In this document: positions 1 through 8,930 of the stretch, piece after piece
Position numbering within the stretch: the stretch's first letter is position 1
Layout: the number at the start of each line of letters is the position of its first letter
Source of the DNA: Mesobacillus jeotgali
Lineage (GTDB): Bacteria; Bacillota; Bacilli; Bacillales; Cytobacillaceae
DNA: 64,000 nt
NCBI RefSeq assembly: GCF_031759225.1
Contig: NZ_CP134494.1
Span: 684,001-748,000, forward strand
Reading direction: 5' to 3'
Program-made: the position numbers and the translations under genes
The notes under the pieces: generated by a model
What the model was told of the DNA's origin: nothing
Databases searched by the model: none
The model's input: only the letters and a program-made list of their open reading frames with translations

Positions 1-1
1 G

Positions 2-250
2 CATATTATCAACATCCTTGAAAAACACCATAATAAAGGGATTGCCCAGGCCGTCATGAAACGGCTGGAACTCATGTACCCGGAAGCAGATACATGGGAG
101 CTGGATACCATCCTGACAGAAGAGCGCAACTGTTATTTGTATGAGAAGATGGGGTACAAACGAATCGGAGAAGCGAAGGTCATTAACCAAAACCTGACGA
201 TCATCCGCTACCGTAAAGACTCAAACTTGTCCAAAATTGTGAGCATCTAG
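2..250 (+). CDS. GNAT-family N-acetyltransferase, C-terminal part
   Basis: The reading frame is open from the window edge to the stop at 248-250, so only about 82 C-terminal residues are visible. The segment NKGIAQAVMKRLE resembles GNAT motif A (the acetyl-CoA pyrophosphate loop and following helix), and the later YLYEKMGYKRIGE resembles motif B, where a tyrosine/methionine-glycine turn is typical. GNAT enzymes transfer an acetyl group from acetyl-CoA to an amine; the substrate cannot be predicted. A strong hairpin terminator follows 30 bp after the stop. The true start lies upstream of this window. Confidence 0.75.
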   Translation, partial: HIINILEKHHNKGIAQAVMKRLELMYPEADTWELDTILTEERNCYLYEKMGYKRIGEAKVINQNLTIIRYRKDSNLSKIVSI

Positions 251-278
251 GCTGCTATATACATACTTCATTACATGC

Positions 279-318
279 AAAAGGCCTGCCAATTCAGTCA
301 GGCCTTTTCGCTTTTTTT
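279..318 (+). terminator. Intrinsic terminator, probably bidirectional
   Basis: Inverted arms AAAGGCCTG and CAGGCCTTT are separated by a short loop and followed by CGCTTTTTTT on the + strand. It ends the acetyltransferase gene. It also sits directly past the stop of the minus-strand antiporter, so it may serve both converging transcripts. Confidence 0.85.
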
Positions 319-1279
319 AATTCCGCAAAATAATATAAACCAGGTATGCGATATAACCTGCTGCTAGTATGGCTCCCTCTACTTTTGAAATCTTGAATTT
401 CGATCTGGAGAAGATCAGCAGGACCGCTGTCAGAATGATCATCAAGGCGATGTCTGTGAAGATCTTATCATTGACAGCGAGCGGCGAGATGGTAGCTGAA
501 GCGCCCAGGACGAACAGGATGTTAAAGATATTGCTTCCGACAATATTGCCGAGTGCAATTTCGCTTTTCTTTTTCAAAGCGGCGGTAATTGATGTGATTA
601 ATTCTGGCAATGAGGTACCGACGGCCACAATCGTCAGGCCAACAAGAGTTTCACTCATCCCGAGGGAAAGAGCAATTTCTGTTGCATGATCAACTACCAG
701 GTCACCGCCAAAGATAATGGCAGCGAGGCCGGCAAGAGTGAAGAGAATATTCTTTCCCCAAGTTCCTTTGCTGGTAACTTGGGACACCGCCGATGCTGGT
801 TCACGGTTATTCAAGGCAATTTCGATGATGTAATAAAGGAAAATCATGAAGAAGAGAAGCAGGATAAAGCCTTCGCTTCTGCCAATCAAATTGATGTTAG
901 CCATATCGAGTGCTATATCATTTGCGACAACAGCCAGCGCTACACTTGCCAGCAGGGTGAACGGTATTTCTTTCCGGATTGTCATTGTTTCAACAGCAAG
1001 CGGGTTGATCATGGCTGTGACTCCGACAACAAGCGTGATATTGAAGATATTGCTCCCGATGACATTTCCAAGAGAAACATCGCTGCTGCCTTCCATTGCC
1101 GCAATGATACTGACGGTTGCTTCCGGTGAACTTGTTCCGAAAGCGACAATCGTCAAACCAACCAACAGGGGAGGAACCCTGAGCAGTGCGGCAATTTTTG
1201 ACGAACCCTCAACAAAATAGTCCGCTCCTTTAATGAGCAAAGCAAATCCTATAGCTAATAGGACATAAGTCAAATTCAT
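317..1279 (-). CDS. Calcium/sodium antiporter, CaCA (YrbG-like) family
   Basis: This 320-residue integral membrane protein has about ten hydrophobic segments. It shows the internal duplication of Na+/Ca2+ exchangers: the N-terminal half has GTSSPEATVS followed by LGNVIGSNIFNI, and the C-terminal half has GTSLPELITS followed by LGNIVGSNIFNI. These alpha-repeat signatures carry the conserved Glu and Asn ion ligands. The length matches bacterial CaCA proteins (about 310-330). The ATG at 1277-1279 is preceded by an AAGGGGGA ribosome site. It is monocistronic and convergent with the GNAT gene. The expected function is Ca2+ efflux driven by Na+ or H+; the ion is inferred from the family. Confidence 0.9.
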   Translation of the reverse strand: MNLTYVLLAIGFALLIKGADYFVEGSSKIAALLRVPPLLVGLTIVAFGTSSPEATVSIIAAMEGSSDVSLGNVIGSNIFNITLVVGVTAMINPLAVETMTIRKEIPFTLLASVALAVVANDIALDMANINLIGRSEGFILLLFFMIFLYYIIEIALNNREPASAVSQVTSKGTWGKNILFTLAGLAAIIFGGDLVVDHATEIALSLGMSETLVGLTIVAVGTSLPELITSITAALKKKSEIALGNIVGSNIFNILFVLGASATISPLAVNDKIFTDIALMIILTAVLLIFSRSKFKISKVEGAILAAGYIAYLVYIILRN

Positions 1280-1350
1280 TCCCCCTTATTGCTTAATGTT
1301 AACAACATAACAAAAAAATAATTCAAAAAGAAATATTTGTCGGCAATACA

Positions 1351-1390
1351 GCAAAAAAGACGGCCCTCCCATAGGAGTAGCCGTCTTTTG
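1351..1390 (-). terminator. Intrinsic terminator of the peptide transporter gene
   Basis: The arms AAAAGACGGC and GCCGTCTTTT lie just past the minus-strand stop at 1401. Read on the minus strand the hairpin is followed by a T-rich tract, as expected for Rho-independent termination. Confidence 0.85.
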
Positions 1391-1400
1391 CATAACTGTA

Positions 1401-2894
1401 TTACTTGATTCCCTTCATGTATCCTTGAATCTTCGGAGACATGATGAACAGGATGATACCTAGTACGATGGATGCTCCACCGATTGTACCGAAGTAAGCC
1501 ATCTCTGTTTCAGCAGAGTAGAATTTAACGATTTGTGCGTTGATTGCTTGTGCTGCAGCACTTGCAAGGAACCAGAGGCTCATCGTTTGTGCAGAGAAAG
1601 CAGCAGGTGCCAGTTTAGTTGTTGCTGAAAGACCAACAGGTGAGATCAGCAATTCACCAAATACGACGATCAGGTAGCTAAGTACAAGCCATAATGGGCT
1701 GACTAGTGCATCTGAACCTGTGAAGTATCCAGGAATCAGGATGACAAGGAATGAAAGACCAGCGAACATCAATGAGAATGAGAATTTCTTAGGAATTGAT
1801 GGCTGGCGGTCCCCCATTTTCACCCAAAGTCCTGCGAAAATCGGTGCAAAAATGATGATGAATAGCGGGTTAAGCGACTGGAACCAAGCTGGGGAAATGG
1901 AGATACCAGCGAATTCTAATTGCGTACGCTTGTCCGCATAGTTTGCAAGGATGGTTGATCCCTGCTCCTGGATTGCCCAGAACATGACAGCTGCCAGGAA
2001 TAAAGGAATATAAGCAAGAACGCGAGAACGTTCGACTTCTGTTGTTTTCGGGCTGCGGTACATGACGATAAAGTACGCAGTCGGAATTAAGATACCTAGG
2101 ATTGTAACAAGGTTAATAAAGCTTTCGAATGTTAAAAGTCCTGCAGGAATTAAAATAGCACTTAAAATACCGATAGCGACGATTGCAACAGCAATGATCG
2201 TATAAGTTTTCTTCTTTTCAGAAGGTGAAAGCGGGTTTGGCACTGCTGTTCCAGCAAGGCCAAGGTTCTTTTTCTTTGTCAGGACAAAAACAACTAGTCC
2301 AAGGAACATACCGAATGCGGCAATAGCAAAGCCGTAATGGAAGTTGTAAGCATCAGATACTGCTCCAACAATCAGTGGCGCAAGGAATGCACCTGCGTTG
2401 ATTCCCATGTAGAAAATAGTGAAACCAGCGTCCCGACGAGCGTCGTTTTCGCTATACATTTCACCAACGACAGTCGATACGTTTGGCTTCAGAAGACCTG
2501 TACCGATGACGATCAGGATCATGGAGACGAAGAACATGGTTACACTTCCAGGAATTGCAAGCGCAATGTGTCCAAGCATGATCAGGATTCCACCATAGAA
2601 TACAGCTCGTGAAGTACCGAAAATACGGTCAGCAAGCCATCCGCCGATAACACCAGACATATATACGAGTGATCCGTAGATGGACATGATGGATAATGCG
2701 AGTGTTTCATCTAGGCCCAATCCGCCTTTTGAAACTTCATAATACATGTAGAATACGAGGATCGCTCTCATTCCATAGTAAGAAAAGCGCTCCCAGAATT
2801 CTGTGAAGAAAAGAGTGAAAAGTCCTTTGGGATGTCCGAAGAATCCAGTTTGCGGGACACTGTCCACAATTTTCTGCCTATTTAGGTTTGACAT
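1401..2894 (-). CDS. dtpT: POT/PTR-family di/tripeptide:proton symporter
   Basis: This 497-residue protein with about 14 hydrophobic segments belongs to the proton-dependent oligopeptide transporter family within the major facilitator superfamily. Residues about 28-45 carry FFTEFWERFSYYGMRAIL, containing the ExxERFxYY motif that couples proton and peptide binding. A second conserved stretch, FTIFYMGINAGAFLAPL, follows at about residues 158-175. The length is typical of bacterial DtpT (about 460-500). The ATG at 2892-2894 follows a GGGAGGGG ribosome site, and a good sigma-A promoter lies just upstream. It probably imports di- and tripeptides for nutrition. It is transcribed alone. Confidence 0.92.
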   Translation of the reverse strand: MSNLNRQKIVDSVPQTGFFGHPKGLFTLFFTEFWERFSYYGMRAILVFYMYYEVSKGGLGLDETLALSIMSIYGSLVYMSGVIGGWLADRIFGTSRAVFYGGILIMLGHIALAIPGSVTMFFVSMILIVIGTGLLKPNVSTVVGEMYSENDARRDAGFTIFYMGINAGAFLAPLIVGAVSDAYNFHYGFAIAAFGMFLGLVVFVLTKKKNLGLAGTAVPNPLSPSEKKKTYTIIAVAIVAIGILSAILIPAGLLTFESFINLVTILGILIPTAYFIVMYRSPKTTEVERSRVLAYIPLFLAAVMFWAIQEQGSTILANYADKRTQLEFAGISISPAWFQSLNPLFIIIFAPIFAGLWVKMGDRQPSIPKKFSFSLMFAGLSFLVILIPGYFTGSDALVSPLWLVLSYLIVVFGELLISPVGLSATTKLAPAAFSAQTMSLWFLASAAAQAINAQIVKFYSAETEMAYFGTIGGASIVLGIILFIMSPKIQGYMKGIK

Positions 2895-2921
2895 GGTTAC
2901 CCCTCCCTATTTTTCTATATT

Positions 2922-2950
2922 AGAATACTTTTTGATATGTGAATTGTCAA
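2922..2950 (-). promoter_or_regulatory. Sigma-A promoter of dtpT
   Basis: On the minus strand TTGACA (complement of 2945-2950) is separated by exactly 17 bp from TATTCT (complement of 2922-2927). The transcript would start about 20 bp upstream of the ribosome site of dtpT. Confidence 0.75.
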
Positions 2951-3210
2951 AAACAATATTAGGAAGGAATCCATAAAATGTTGATATATAAGTGTTTTTT
3001 CGCGTTTTTACTCAAAAAGAAAGTGTATTAAAAATTATTTTATTAATAATAATTCATTAAATAATCAGGTAAATTAGTAAAATTCTACCATGGTGCACCA
3101 AACCGTATTTACCCCTTTTGGCAAAATGGCAAACCATCAATTGGAAGAATATTTATTAGCCAGTAGGGTATTCGTAGAATATCAGTCATTAATGAAAAGG
3201 AGGGAAAAGG
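2951..3210. other. AT-rich intergenic region between divergent genes
   Basis: This is the gap between the dtpT promoter and the DUF305 gene. It is strongly AT-rich, contains no convincing gene, and presumably holds the promoter of the DUF305 gene, which I could not place with confidence. The AAAAGGAGGG ribosome site of that gene starts at about 3196. Confidence 0.5.
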
Positions 3211-3666
3211 ATGAAAAATAACTATGGCAGATTTGCCCTGATGGTTTTGACTTCCACGGTCATCATGTTCATTCTGATGTATTTGAATGCCTATAGTATT
3301 GATCATGTCTTCTTCAGTGAAACAAGATTGTACATGGCCTTGATCATGGGTGGTGTGATGGCGATTGTGATGCTCGCGTTCATGCTAAAAATGTATACTA
3401 ACAAGAAAGTGAACATCAGCATATTCGCCGGCAGTGCCTTGTTGATTGCGGTTTCGCTTTTCCTGGTACGCAGCCAGACAACAGTCGATGATACATCATG
3501 GATGAAAGCGATGATCCCTCACCACTCCATTGCCATCCTGACAAGTGAGCGTGCCAAAATAGAGGATCCCCGGGTGAAAAAATTAGCTGATGAAATTATC
3601 AAGGCACAGCGTAAAGAAATCAGTGAAATGAAGACGCTGATCAAGGACCTTGAAGAGAAAGAATAG
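3211..3666 (+). CDS. DUF305-family membrane-anchored protein
   Basis: This 151-residue protein has three predicted membrane segments in its first 90 residues and a short C-terminal domain containing SWMKAMIPHHSIAI, the Met/His-rich signature of DUF305. A charged helix, KKLADEIIKAQRKEISEMKTLIKDLEEK, ends the protein. DUF305 domains are often found near copper genes and the MxPHH motif may bind a metal, but no function is established and no copper gene is adjacent. An AAGGAGGG ribosome site precedes the ATG. It is transcribed alone and ends at a strong terminator. Confidence 0.85.
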   Translation: MKNNYGRFALMVLTSTVIMFILMYLNAYSIDHVFFSETRLYMALIMGGVMAIVMLAFMLKMYTNKKVNISIFAGSALLIAVSLFLVRSQTTVDDTSWMKAMIPHHSIAILTSERAKIEDPRVKKLADEIIKAQRKEISEMKTLIKDLEEKE

Positions 3667-3681
3667 AAGAAGTGGTCACAA

Positions 3682-3717
3682 GAGCCTAATCAACATCTCT
3701 GATTAGGTTCTTTTTTT
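3682..3717 (+). terminator. Intrinsic terminator after the DUF305 gene
   Basis: GAGCCTAATC pairs with GATTAGGTTC (one G-U pair) across an 8-nt loop and is followed by seven T residues. Confidence 0.9.
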
Positions 3718-3786
3718 ATGTTGAAAGAGGGAAACTCGCTGGCTGTGAAGAATTATCGTAGGAACTAATTAATAGGAGTGCATGAA

Positions 3787-4641
3787 ATGAAGACGAAGTT
3801 AATTTTAGTAGAGGGTCTTCCAGGATCGGGAAAGTCGACAACCGCAGGATTGATACATGAAATTCTAACCGAGAATCAAGTGTCTGCTGAGCTTTATATG
3901 GAAGGGAACCTTGATCATCCGGCAGATTATGAGGGGGTTGCTTATTTTACAGAAGAAGATTTTGAAATTCTTCTTAAAGAGAGCGGCAGTCTCAGCAAGG
4001 TTTTTCAGGAGCGGGTGACCGTTAAGAGGAATCGCCGCCTGCTTCCCTATATGAAGCTCAAAAATGAATTGGGCAGTAATTTTCCTGACGAATTGTTTGC
4101 CAACATATCCAAAAGAGATATATATGAACTTCCATTGGAGGAGAATATGGCAACCATTATTGAAAGCTGGGAAGAGTTTGCAAAACAAGCAGCTTCGGAA
4201 GAGAAGGTCTATATTTTTGAATGCTGTTTTATTCAAAACCCTGTGACTGTAGGTATGATCAAGTATGGTGCTTCAGATGAAGCAACCACTGATTATGTGA
4301 AAAAACTTGCACAGGCAGTTAAAGCTTTGAATCCTTTGCTTGTCTACGTGAAGCAGGAAGACCTGGAGAAGTCTTTCCGCAAAGCAGTAACCGAACGATC
4401 TGAAGACTGGATTAAAGGGTTTGTCGACTATTACACGTCACAAGGATACGGGCACATAAATGGACTAAGCGGGCTGGAAGGCACCATTGATGTCCTTAAA
4501 GCAAGACAGGACCTTGAGTATAGAATTCTTGAAAACCTGCCGATATCGATGAATATCCTGAATAATTCCCAATTTGATCTGGAGGGGCACAGGGAAAGAT
4601 TAAAAAGATTATTAGTGCGTAACAATGTATTGAGCATTTAA
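3787..4641 (+). CDS. P-loop nucleoside-triphosphatase/kinase of unknown substrate
   Basis: This 284-residue protein starts KTKLILVEGLPGSGKSTTAG, with a Walker A motif GLPGSGKST at about residues 9-17. The fold is likely that of the small-molecule kinase/AAA_33 group. YIFECCFIQNP at about residues 140-150 sits where a Walker B/lid strand is expected. I chose the ATG at 3787 because TAGGAG lies 6-8 nt upstream of it; the GTG at 3778 would overlap that site. Homologues in Bacillus are annotated only as hypothetical or kinase-like. It stands alone, with a weak GAGCCT/AGGCTC inverted repeat after the stop. Confidence 0.7.
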   Translation: MKTKLILVEGLPGSGKSTTAGLIHEILTENQVSAELYMEGNLDHPADYEGVAYFTEEDFEILLKESGSLSKVFQERVTVKRNRRLLPYMKLKNELGSNFPDELFANISKRDIYELPLEENMATIIESWEEFAKQAASEEKVYIFECCFIQNPVTVGMIKYGASDEATTDYVKKLAQAVKALNPLLVYVKQEDLEKSFRKAVTERSEDWIKGFVDYYTSQGYGHINGLSGLEGTIDVLKARQDLEYRILENLPISMNILNNSQFDLEGHRERLKRLLVRNNVLSI

Positions 4642-4809
4642 CCGAGGAGCCTCCTCCTTTTTTGGGACTAGGCTCTTTGGCATGTATCCTCCAAACAGAT
4701 ATTTGAATGAGTAAATAGTAGTATTATTTATAGAAGTATAAATTTTACCGACAAAAAGAAAATGATTGTGTCGAAAGTTTTACCGAGAAAGAAGGGGGAT
4801 AACATACAT

Positions 4810-6083
4810 ATGAAAAAGAAAAAAATCACACACGTACTAGGCAGTACCGTATTATCATCTGCACTTGTTCTTTCGATGGGAACAGCTTCTGTTTTCGCTA
4901 ACGAGGATGAGACAAATACTCAAGAAGTAACAGAGGCAGAAGGCCAGGAAACACAGCCTGTTGAGGAAACAACTGCAGAAGAACAACAGAGTCAACAACT
5001 GCAGAAGAAGAAAATGAAGTTGTAGAATCTGAAGAGGATCTTGAAGTGGTGGATTTGAATGAAGTTTCATTGATTCCCGGGGATTTCTTTTATTTCGTAA
5101 AAGTCATTACTGAAAAAATTCGTCTTGCAGTAACATTTGATGATTATAAAGAAGCGAAACTATTAGCAGAATTTGCGGCAGAACGAATTGCTGAAGCAAA
5201 TGCATTAATTGCTGAAGGAAAAGTTGCTGAAGCGGAAGAGCTTTTAAAAGAGGCTGTATCAATCCAGGAATTCGCTGAAGAAAAATTGCCTGAAGCTGAT
5301 AATGAGTCAGAAACCGAAGAAGAAAGTACAGAAGGCACTCAAGAAGAGGCGGCAGAAGGAACTGAGGGTGGAGAGACAGAAACGACTGAAGAAACTGATG
5401 GTGAATTGACAGAGCCAACGGAAGACTTGGTAGAAAGCAAGCTTGCCAACAACTTAGACTCTCTTTTAGCTGTTTTAGCAAAGGTTGAAAATCCTGCTGC
5501 TCAACAGGCGATCATGAAAAATATCCAAAAGTCATTTGAAAAAATGGAAAAGAGATTCAAGAAGCTAGAAGAAGCTGATGCTAAATTCGCAGAAAAAATG
5601 GCGAAAATAGAAGAAAAGCTAGCAAGCGGACAAATTTCAACTGAAGAAGCAGACCGTGAGAAAACAAAGCTTGAAGAAGAGCTAGAAAATAAAGTGGAAA
5701 AGATCGAGGAAGAAGAAGCAAGAGATGTTGAAGAAGTAAACAATGAAGCAGCAAAAGCAACTGAGGAAGCAGAAAGAGAAGATGAGAAAAAAGAACAGGA
5801 AGAAGTAAAGAAAGCAGAAGAGAAGCAGAACGAAACAGCTAAGAAAGCTGAAGAAAAACAGCGTGAGGCAGAAGAGAAGCAGCGCGAAGCAGCTAAAAAG
5901 GCAGAAGAAAAGCAGCGTGAAGCTGTAAAGAAAGCAGAAGAGAAACAACGCGAGGCTGAAAAGAAAGCGGAAGAGAAGCAGCGTGAAGCAGCTAAGAAAG
6001 CAGAAGAAAAACAGCGAGAAGAAGCTAAAAAAGCTGAAGAGAAAAAGCGTGAAGAAGAAAAGAAAGATAAAGACAACGAATAA
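4810..6083 (+). pseudogene. Secreted DUF5667-type coiled-coil protein, interrupted by a frameshift
   Basis: The ATG at 4810 (AAGGGGG ribosome site) begins a signal peptide ending near SVFA|NEDE. The first frame stops at 5023-5025, while the continuation lies one frame back from about 4984. Adding one A after GAAGAA at 4978-4983 would restore TTAEETTESTTAEEE without a break. The domain LIPGDFFYFVKVITEKIRLA with the following A/E-rich helices matches DUF5667. An acidic linker and a roughly 190-residue Lys/Glu coiled coil follow, ending in 11-residue KKAEEKQREAA-like repeats. The intact product would be about 424 residues. Whether the shift is real, phase-variable or a sequencing error cannot be told here. 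Confidence 0.75.
5808..6060 (+). repeat. In-gene repeats coding for KKAEEKQREAA units
   Basis: About seven consecutive imperfect 33-bp units encode KKAEEKQREAA-type 11-residue repeats in the C-terminal coiled coil of the DUF5667 protein. An 11-residue (hendecad) period suits a straight coiled coil. The repeats are a natural site for copy-number change. Confidence 0.8.
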
Positions 6084-6092
6084 ATTGTTAGA

Positions 6093-6127
6093 AAAAAAAT
6101 GCTGCCAGTGGCAGCATTTTTTGTTTT
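6093..6127 (+). terminator. Intrinsic terminator after the DUF5667 gene
   Basis: AAAATGCTGCC and GGCAGCATTTT form a long perfect stem with a 3-nt loop, followed by TTTG and more T residues. Confidence 0.9.
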
Positions 6128-6183
6128 TAACAGAGAGACTCCTTATAACTTGGATTCAGATTCTAATTGGGTCTTTATTTCAT

Positions 6184-6203
6184 CAAAGGAACTAGTTCCT
6201 TTG
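6184..6203. repeat. Perfect 20-bp palindrome at the 3' end of the Gly/Pro-rich gene
   Basis: CAAAGGAACTAGTTCCTTTG is fully self-complementary and begins immediately past the minus-strand stop at 6205. It lacks a T-run on either side, so it is a weak terminator candidate at best. Confidence 0.5.
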
Positions 6204-6204
6204 C

Positions 6205-6570
6205 TTATCTAAGGCCGAATTTCCTCATGCAATTGAACACGCATTGCTCATATCGCGGGTCATTACTGCCATAGGTTGCAAAGCAATTATTTATGCATTG
6301 CTGATAACTGCCGTGGGTATTGAAATGACCAGGAGTTGGTCCATGGGGCATAGGCCAGTGACCAGATGGCGTTGGACTGCCAGGAGGCCAGTGGGGTTGG
6401 ATTGGCCCTCCCCAAGGCTGTCCATGTGGTTGTCCCCATTGTCCAGGAGGTCCACCCCAAGGTTGCCCTGAAGGCCCGGGTCCAAGTGGTCCAATCCCGC
6501 CGGGTCCTACCCATTGACTGCCACCGCCGCCAGGTCCGAAAATACCAGGTGTTAAAGGGTTGAATGACAT
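6205..6570 (-). CDS. Gly/Pro-rich protein with C-terminal twin CX3C motif
   Basis: This 121-residue protein begins MSFNPLTPGIFGPGGGGS. It continues as an 80-residue low-complexity tract of Gly, Pro, Trp and His (units such as GQPWGGP and GPGPSGQ). It ends in a compact segment with two CX3C pairs, CINNC and CVFNC, 14 residues apart. Paired CX3C motifs usually form a disulfide-linked helical hairpin. A GGAGTG ribosome site lies 7-8 nt before the ATG, which supports this frame over the several other open frames created by the base composition. No signal peptide is seen. A spore or surface role is only a guess. Confidence 0.6.
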   Translation of the reverse strand: MSFNPLTPGIFGPGGGGSQWVGPGGIGPLGPGPSGQPWGGPPGQWGQPHGQPWGGPIQPHWPPGSPTPSGHWPMPHGPTPGHFNTHGSYQQCINNCFATYGSNDPRYEQCVFNCMRKFGLR

Positions 6571-6753
6571 ATATATTACACTCCATTCATGTGGATATTC
6601 GTTTTTATTAGGCTATTCAACTTATTACTGCGATGTGATTTTTGGAATCTATCATCGTGGAAAGAGAGCATACCTATTTTAAACAGGCATAACCTAAGAG
6701 GATTTTTAATATTTTTAGAGAAAGTAGATATAAAAAAGGTGGTGGCGAGGGCA

Positions 6754-8247
6754 ATGGAGGGGTTCAATTACAAGGGATATGACGGGCTTGGACTTGCGGA
6801 ACTGGTAAAAAAGAAAGAGATTCAGCCCATTGAACTGGTTGAGGAAGCAATCGCTTTGACAGATTCATTGAATCCAAAAATGAATGCAGTCATCAACAAA
6901 ATGTACGAGCAGGCAAGAAAGGCAGCAATAAGAGAATTGACAGGCGTTTTTGCAGGTGTGCCTATGCTTCTTAAGGATATCTCGCAGGAGATTGAAGGAG
7001 AACCGATCACGGCTGGATCAAAGGCTTTTTTAACATACCGGGCAAAAGTAGATTCAGAGTATACTAGACGCCTGCGACAGACAGGTGTGGTTTTCCTGGG
7101 CCAGACGAATGTGCCTGAGTTTGCCCTGGTGGCGGTGACGGAACCTGCTCATTACGGACCGACGCGCAATCCGTGGAATCTGGACCATACTCCAGGCGGA
7201 TCCAGCGGGGGTTCGGCAGCGGCTGTTGCCTCGGGAATCGTTCCGATTGCCGGTGCCAATGATGGCGGAGGATCGATACGCATCCCGGCTGCCTACTGCG
7301 GATTATTCGGGCTGAAGCCTACCCGAGGCCGTACGCCAGTTGGGCCGAACTACGGCCGGGCATGGCAGGGGGCATCTGCTGAACATGTCCTTACTCGTAC
7401 AGTCAGGGACAGCGCGGCCATGCTCGATGTTCTTCACGGTCATGAACGTGCAGGCGCGTTTTCTGCTCCGCCTTTTGAAGGCAGCTATCTAACAGCTGCA
7501 GCAACTCCTCTTGGTAAAAAGCTCCGGATTGCTTTTTCGGTAAAATCTCCGATTGGAACGGAGGTGGATGCTGATTGCAGGGAGGGTGTCCTGAAAACGG
7601 TGCGGCTGCTTGAATCAATGGGTCACCATGTTGAAGAAGTGGAAGCGCCAGTGGACGGAGATAAAATCGCGAAAAGCTATTTGACGATGTATTTCGGCGA
7701 AACGGCAGCACTTTTAGCCTCATTAGAGGAAGTGCTTGGACGAAAAGCGACTGCCGCTGATGTGGAGCCAACGACCTGGCTGCTTGGCCTGCTTGGCAAG
7801 GCCACATCTGCAGAAGAATTCGTTTTGAGTCTAAGAGAATGGGATCGGGCTGCACTGCAAATGGAAACCTTCCATGAAACCTATGACTTTTACATCACAC
7901 CAACAACCGCTCATCACCCTGCGAAAATTGGAGAGCTTGAGCCGTCATCATCTGAAAAGTTCCTGATCAGTACTGTCGGCAAGCTCGGAATCGGCGGCGT
8001 ATTGAAGAAGGCGGGAATCGTCGACCAGATTGCCCAAAAGAATCTCGCACGAACGCCATTCACCCAGCTCGCCAATTTGACAGGCCAGCCAGCGATGTCG
8101 CTGCCGCTGCACCAGACAAAAAACGGCCTGCCAGTCGGTGTACAGGTGATGGCAGCCAGAGGCAAAGAGGATTGGCTTTTCCAATTGGCAGGGGAGCTTG
8201 AGGAGTCTGAATTATGGCAGGATGTAAGGAAAAACCCATTATTCTAA
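6754..8247 (+). CDS. Amidase, amidase-signature family
   Basis: This 497-residue enzyme of the amidase-signature (GatA-like) superfamily hydrolyses or transfers amide bonds. The Ser-cisSer-Lys machinery is visible: the Lys lies in VPMLLKDI (about residue 75), the cis-Ser in [14 protein letters not shown] and the nucleophile in [21 protein letters not shown] completes the signature. I chose the ATG at 6754 because the N-terminus [23 protein letters not shown] aligns with family starts and the length is normal; the frame stays open 55 codons further upstream. No gatC or gatB is adjacent, so it is not the GatCAB subunit. The substrate is unknown. Confidence 0.88.
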   Translation: MEGFNYKGYDGLGLAELVKKKEIQPIELVEEAIALTDSLNPKMNAVINKMYEQARKAAIRELTGVFAGVPMLLKDISQEIEGEPITAGSKAFLTYRAKVDSEYTRRLRQTGVVFLGQTNVPEFALVAVTEPAHYGPTRNPWNLDHTPGGSSGGSAAAVASGIVPIAGANDGGGSIRIPAAYCGLFGLKPTRGRTPVGPNYGRAWQGASAEHVLTRTVRDSAAMLDVLHGHERAGAFSAPPFEGSYLTAAATPLGKKLRIAFSVKSPIGTEVDADCREGVLKTVRLLESMGHHVEEVEAPVDGDKIAKSYLTMYFGETAALLASLEEVLGRKATAADVEPTTWLLGLLGKATSAEEFVLSLREWDRAALQMETFHETYDFYITPTTAHHPAKIGELEPSSSEKFLISTVGKLGIGGVLKKAGIVDQIAQKNLARTPFTQLANLTGQPAMSLPLHQTKNGLPVGVQVMAARGKEDWLFQLAGELEESELWQDVRKNPLF

Positions 8248-8249
8248 GT

Positions 8250-8269
8250 TTAATCAAACGTTTGATTAA
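8250..8269. promoter_or_regulatory. Perfect 20-bp palindrome, TetR-operator-like
   Basis: TTAATCAAACGTTTGATTAA is completely palindromic and lies between the amidase stop and its terminator. The shape resembles operators bound by TetR-family repressors of fatty-acid or amide metabolism, but no promoter or regulator gene is nearby. The role is unknown. Confidence 0.4.
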
Positions 8270-8296
8270 TAGTGGTCAAACCATTGATTCTCTTGA

Positions 8297-8326
8297 AAAG
8301 AGGCAGCTGCGGCTGCCTCTTTTTTT
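8297..8326 (+). terminator. Bidirectional intrinsic terminator
   Basis: AAAAGAGGCAGC pairs with GCTGCCTCTTTT around a 4-nt loop and continues into a T-run. It ends the amidase transcript and overlaps the stop of the minus-strand gene at 8325. Confidence 0.9.
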
Positions 8327-8816
8327 AACATAGAACAATAATCCTGTATGGTGTAGTTTGCGCTGGAATGCTGAAAGTAGAGGGACCATAAACCACAATC
8401 AAGTTCCGGTTTGCGGGACTTTTTGTGAATCTCTGGCCATTCTCCAATAAAATAGGTATTCCGGGTGAAAGGTTAAGCTTCAGCATACCATCACTGCTGA
8501 TCAGCTGGCTGTTGAAAAAATCAACCTTAACATTCTGGCCGGGGGTTTCTTTTACCATGACGAGCGCCCTGTATTGTGGCGGATAAATCAGCGGCACAGG
8601 TGCATCGGCGTCATAATAGCCTGTCACCTGGTCGCCAATCCTGACCATTGCCTGGTCGACGAAATAGGTTTTCGGTTCAACCACAAAATTCACTTGTCTT
8701 CCCGTTCCATCAATGACAGACATCAAGGTATAGCAACCTTCATTTGCTCCGGAGGGTGTAATTGGAAAATCATTGATCATCGTTACGACTCCTCTGAAAG
8801 GCTGGTACTTCACCAT
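8325..8816 (-). CDS. Hypothetical protein, beta-rich
   Basis: This 163-residue protein has no signal peptide, membrane segment or motif I recognise. It looks beta-rich: VTGYYDADAPVPLIYPPQYRALVM and alternating hydrophobic strands suggest a small barrel such as an OB-like fold. I chose the ATG at 8816 because GGAGTG lies 6 nt upstream of it; the in-frame ATG at 8843 has no ribosome site. It is transcribed alone and convergent with the amidase. No function can be assigned. Confidence 0.65.
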   Translation of the reverse strand: MVKYQPFRGVVTMINDFPITPSGANEGCYTLMSVIDGTGRQVNFVVEPKTYFVDQAMVRIGDQVTGYYDADAPVPLIYPPQYRALVMVKETPGQNVKVDFFNSQLISSDGMLKLNLSPGIPILLENGQRFTKSPANRNLIVVYGPSTFSIPAQTTPYRIIVLC

Positions 8817-8930
8817 TTTTCTCACTCCACTCATAGTATTCATGCCTATAGTCTATTCGCTCAGTAGATAACCGTGCTTGTTACTCAGCTGTTATAAAAG
8901 GGTAAATAGCCATTAAAAAGGAATGGTAGT

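Noticed and set aside
5501..6076. 191-codon minus-strand frame of Phe/Ser repeats
   Set aside because: It is the antisense of the Lys/Glu coiled-coil repeats and has no ribosome site.
6287..6586. Alternative frames across the Gly/Pro-rich gene on both strands
   Set aside because: GC-rich low complexity opens every frame; only the 121-residue minus frame has a ribosome site and a conserved-looking Cys motif.
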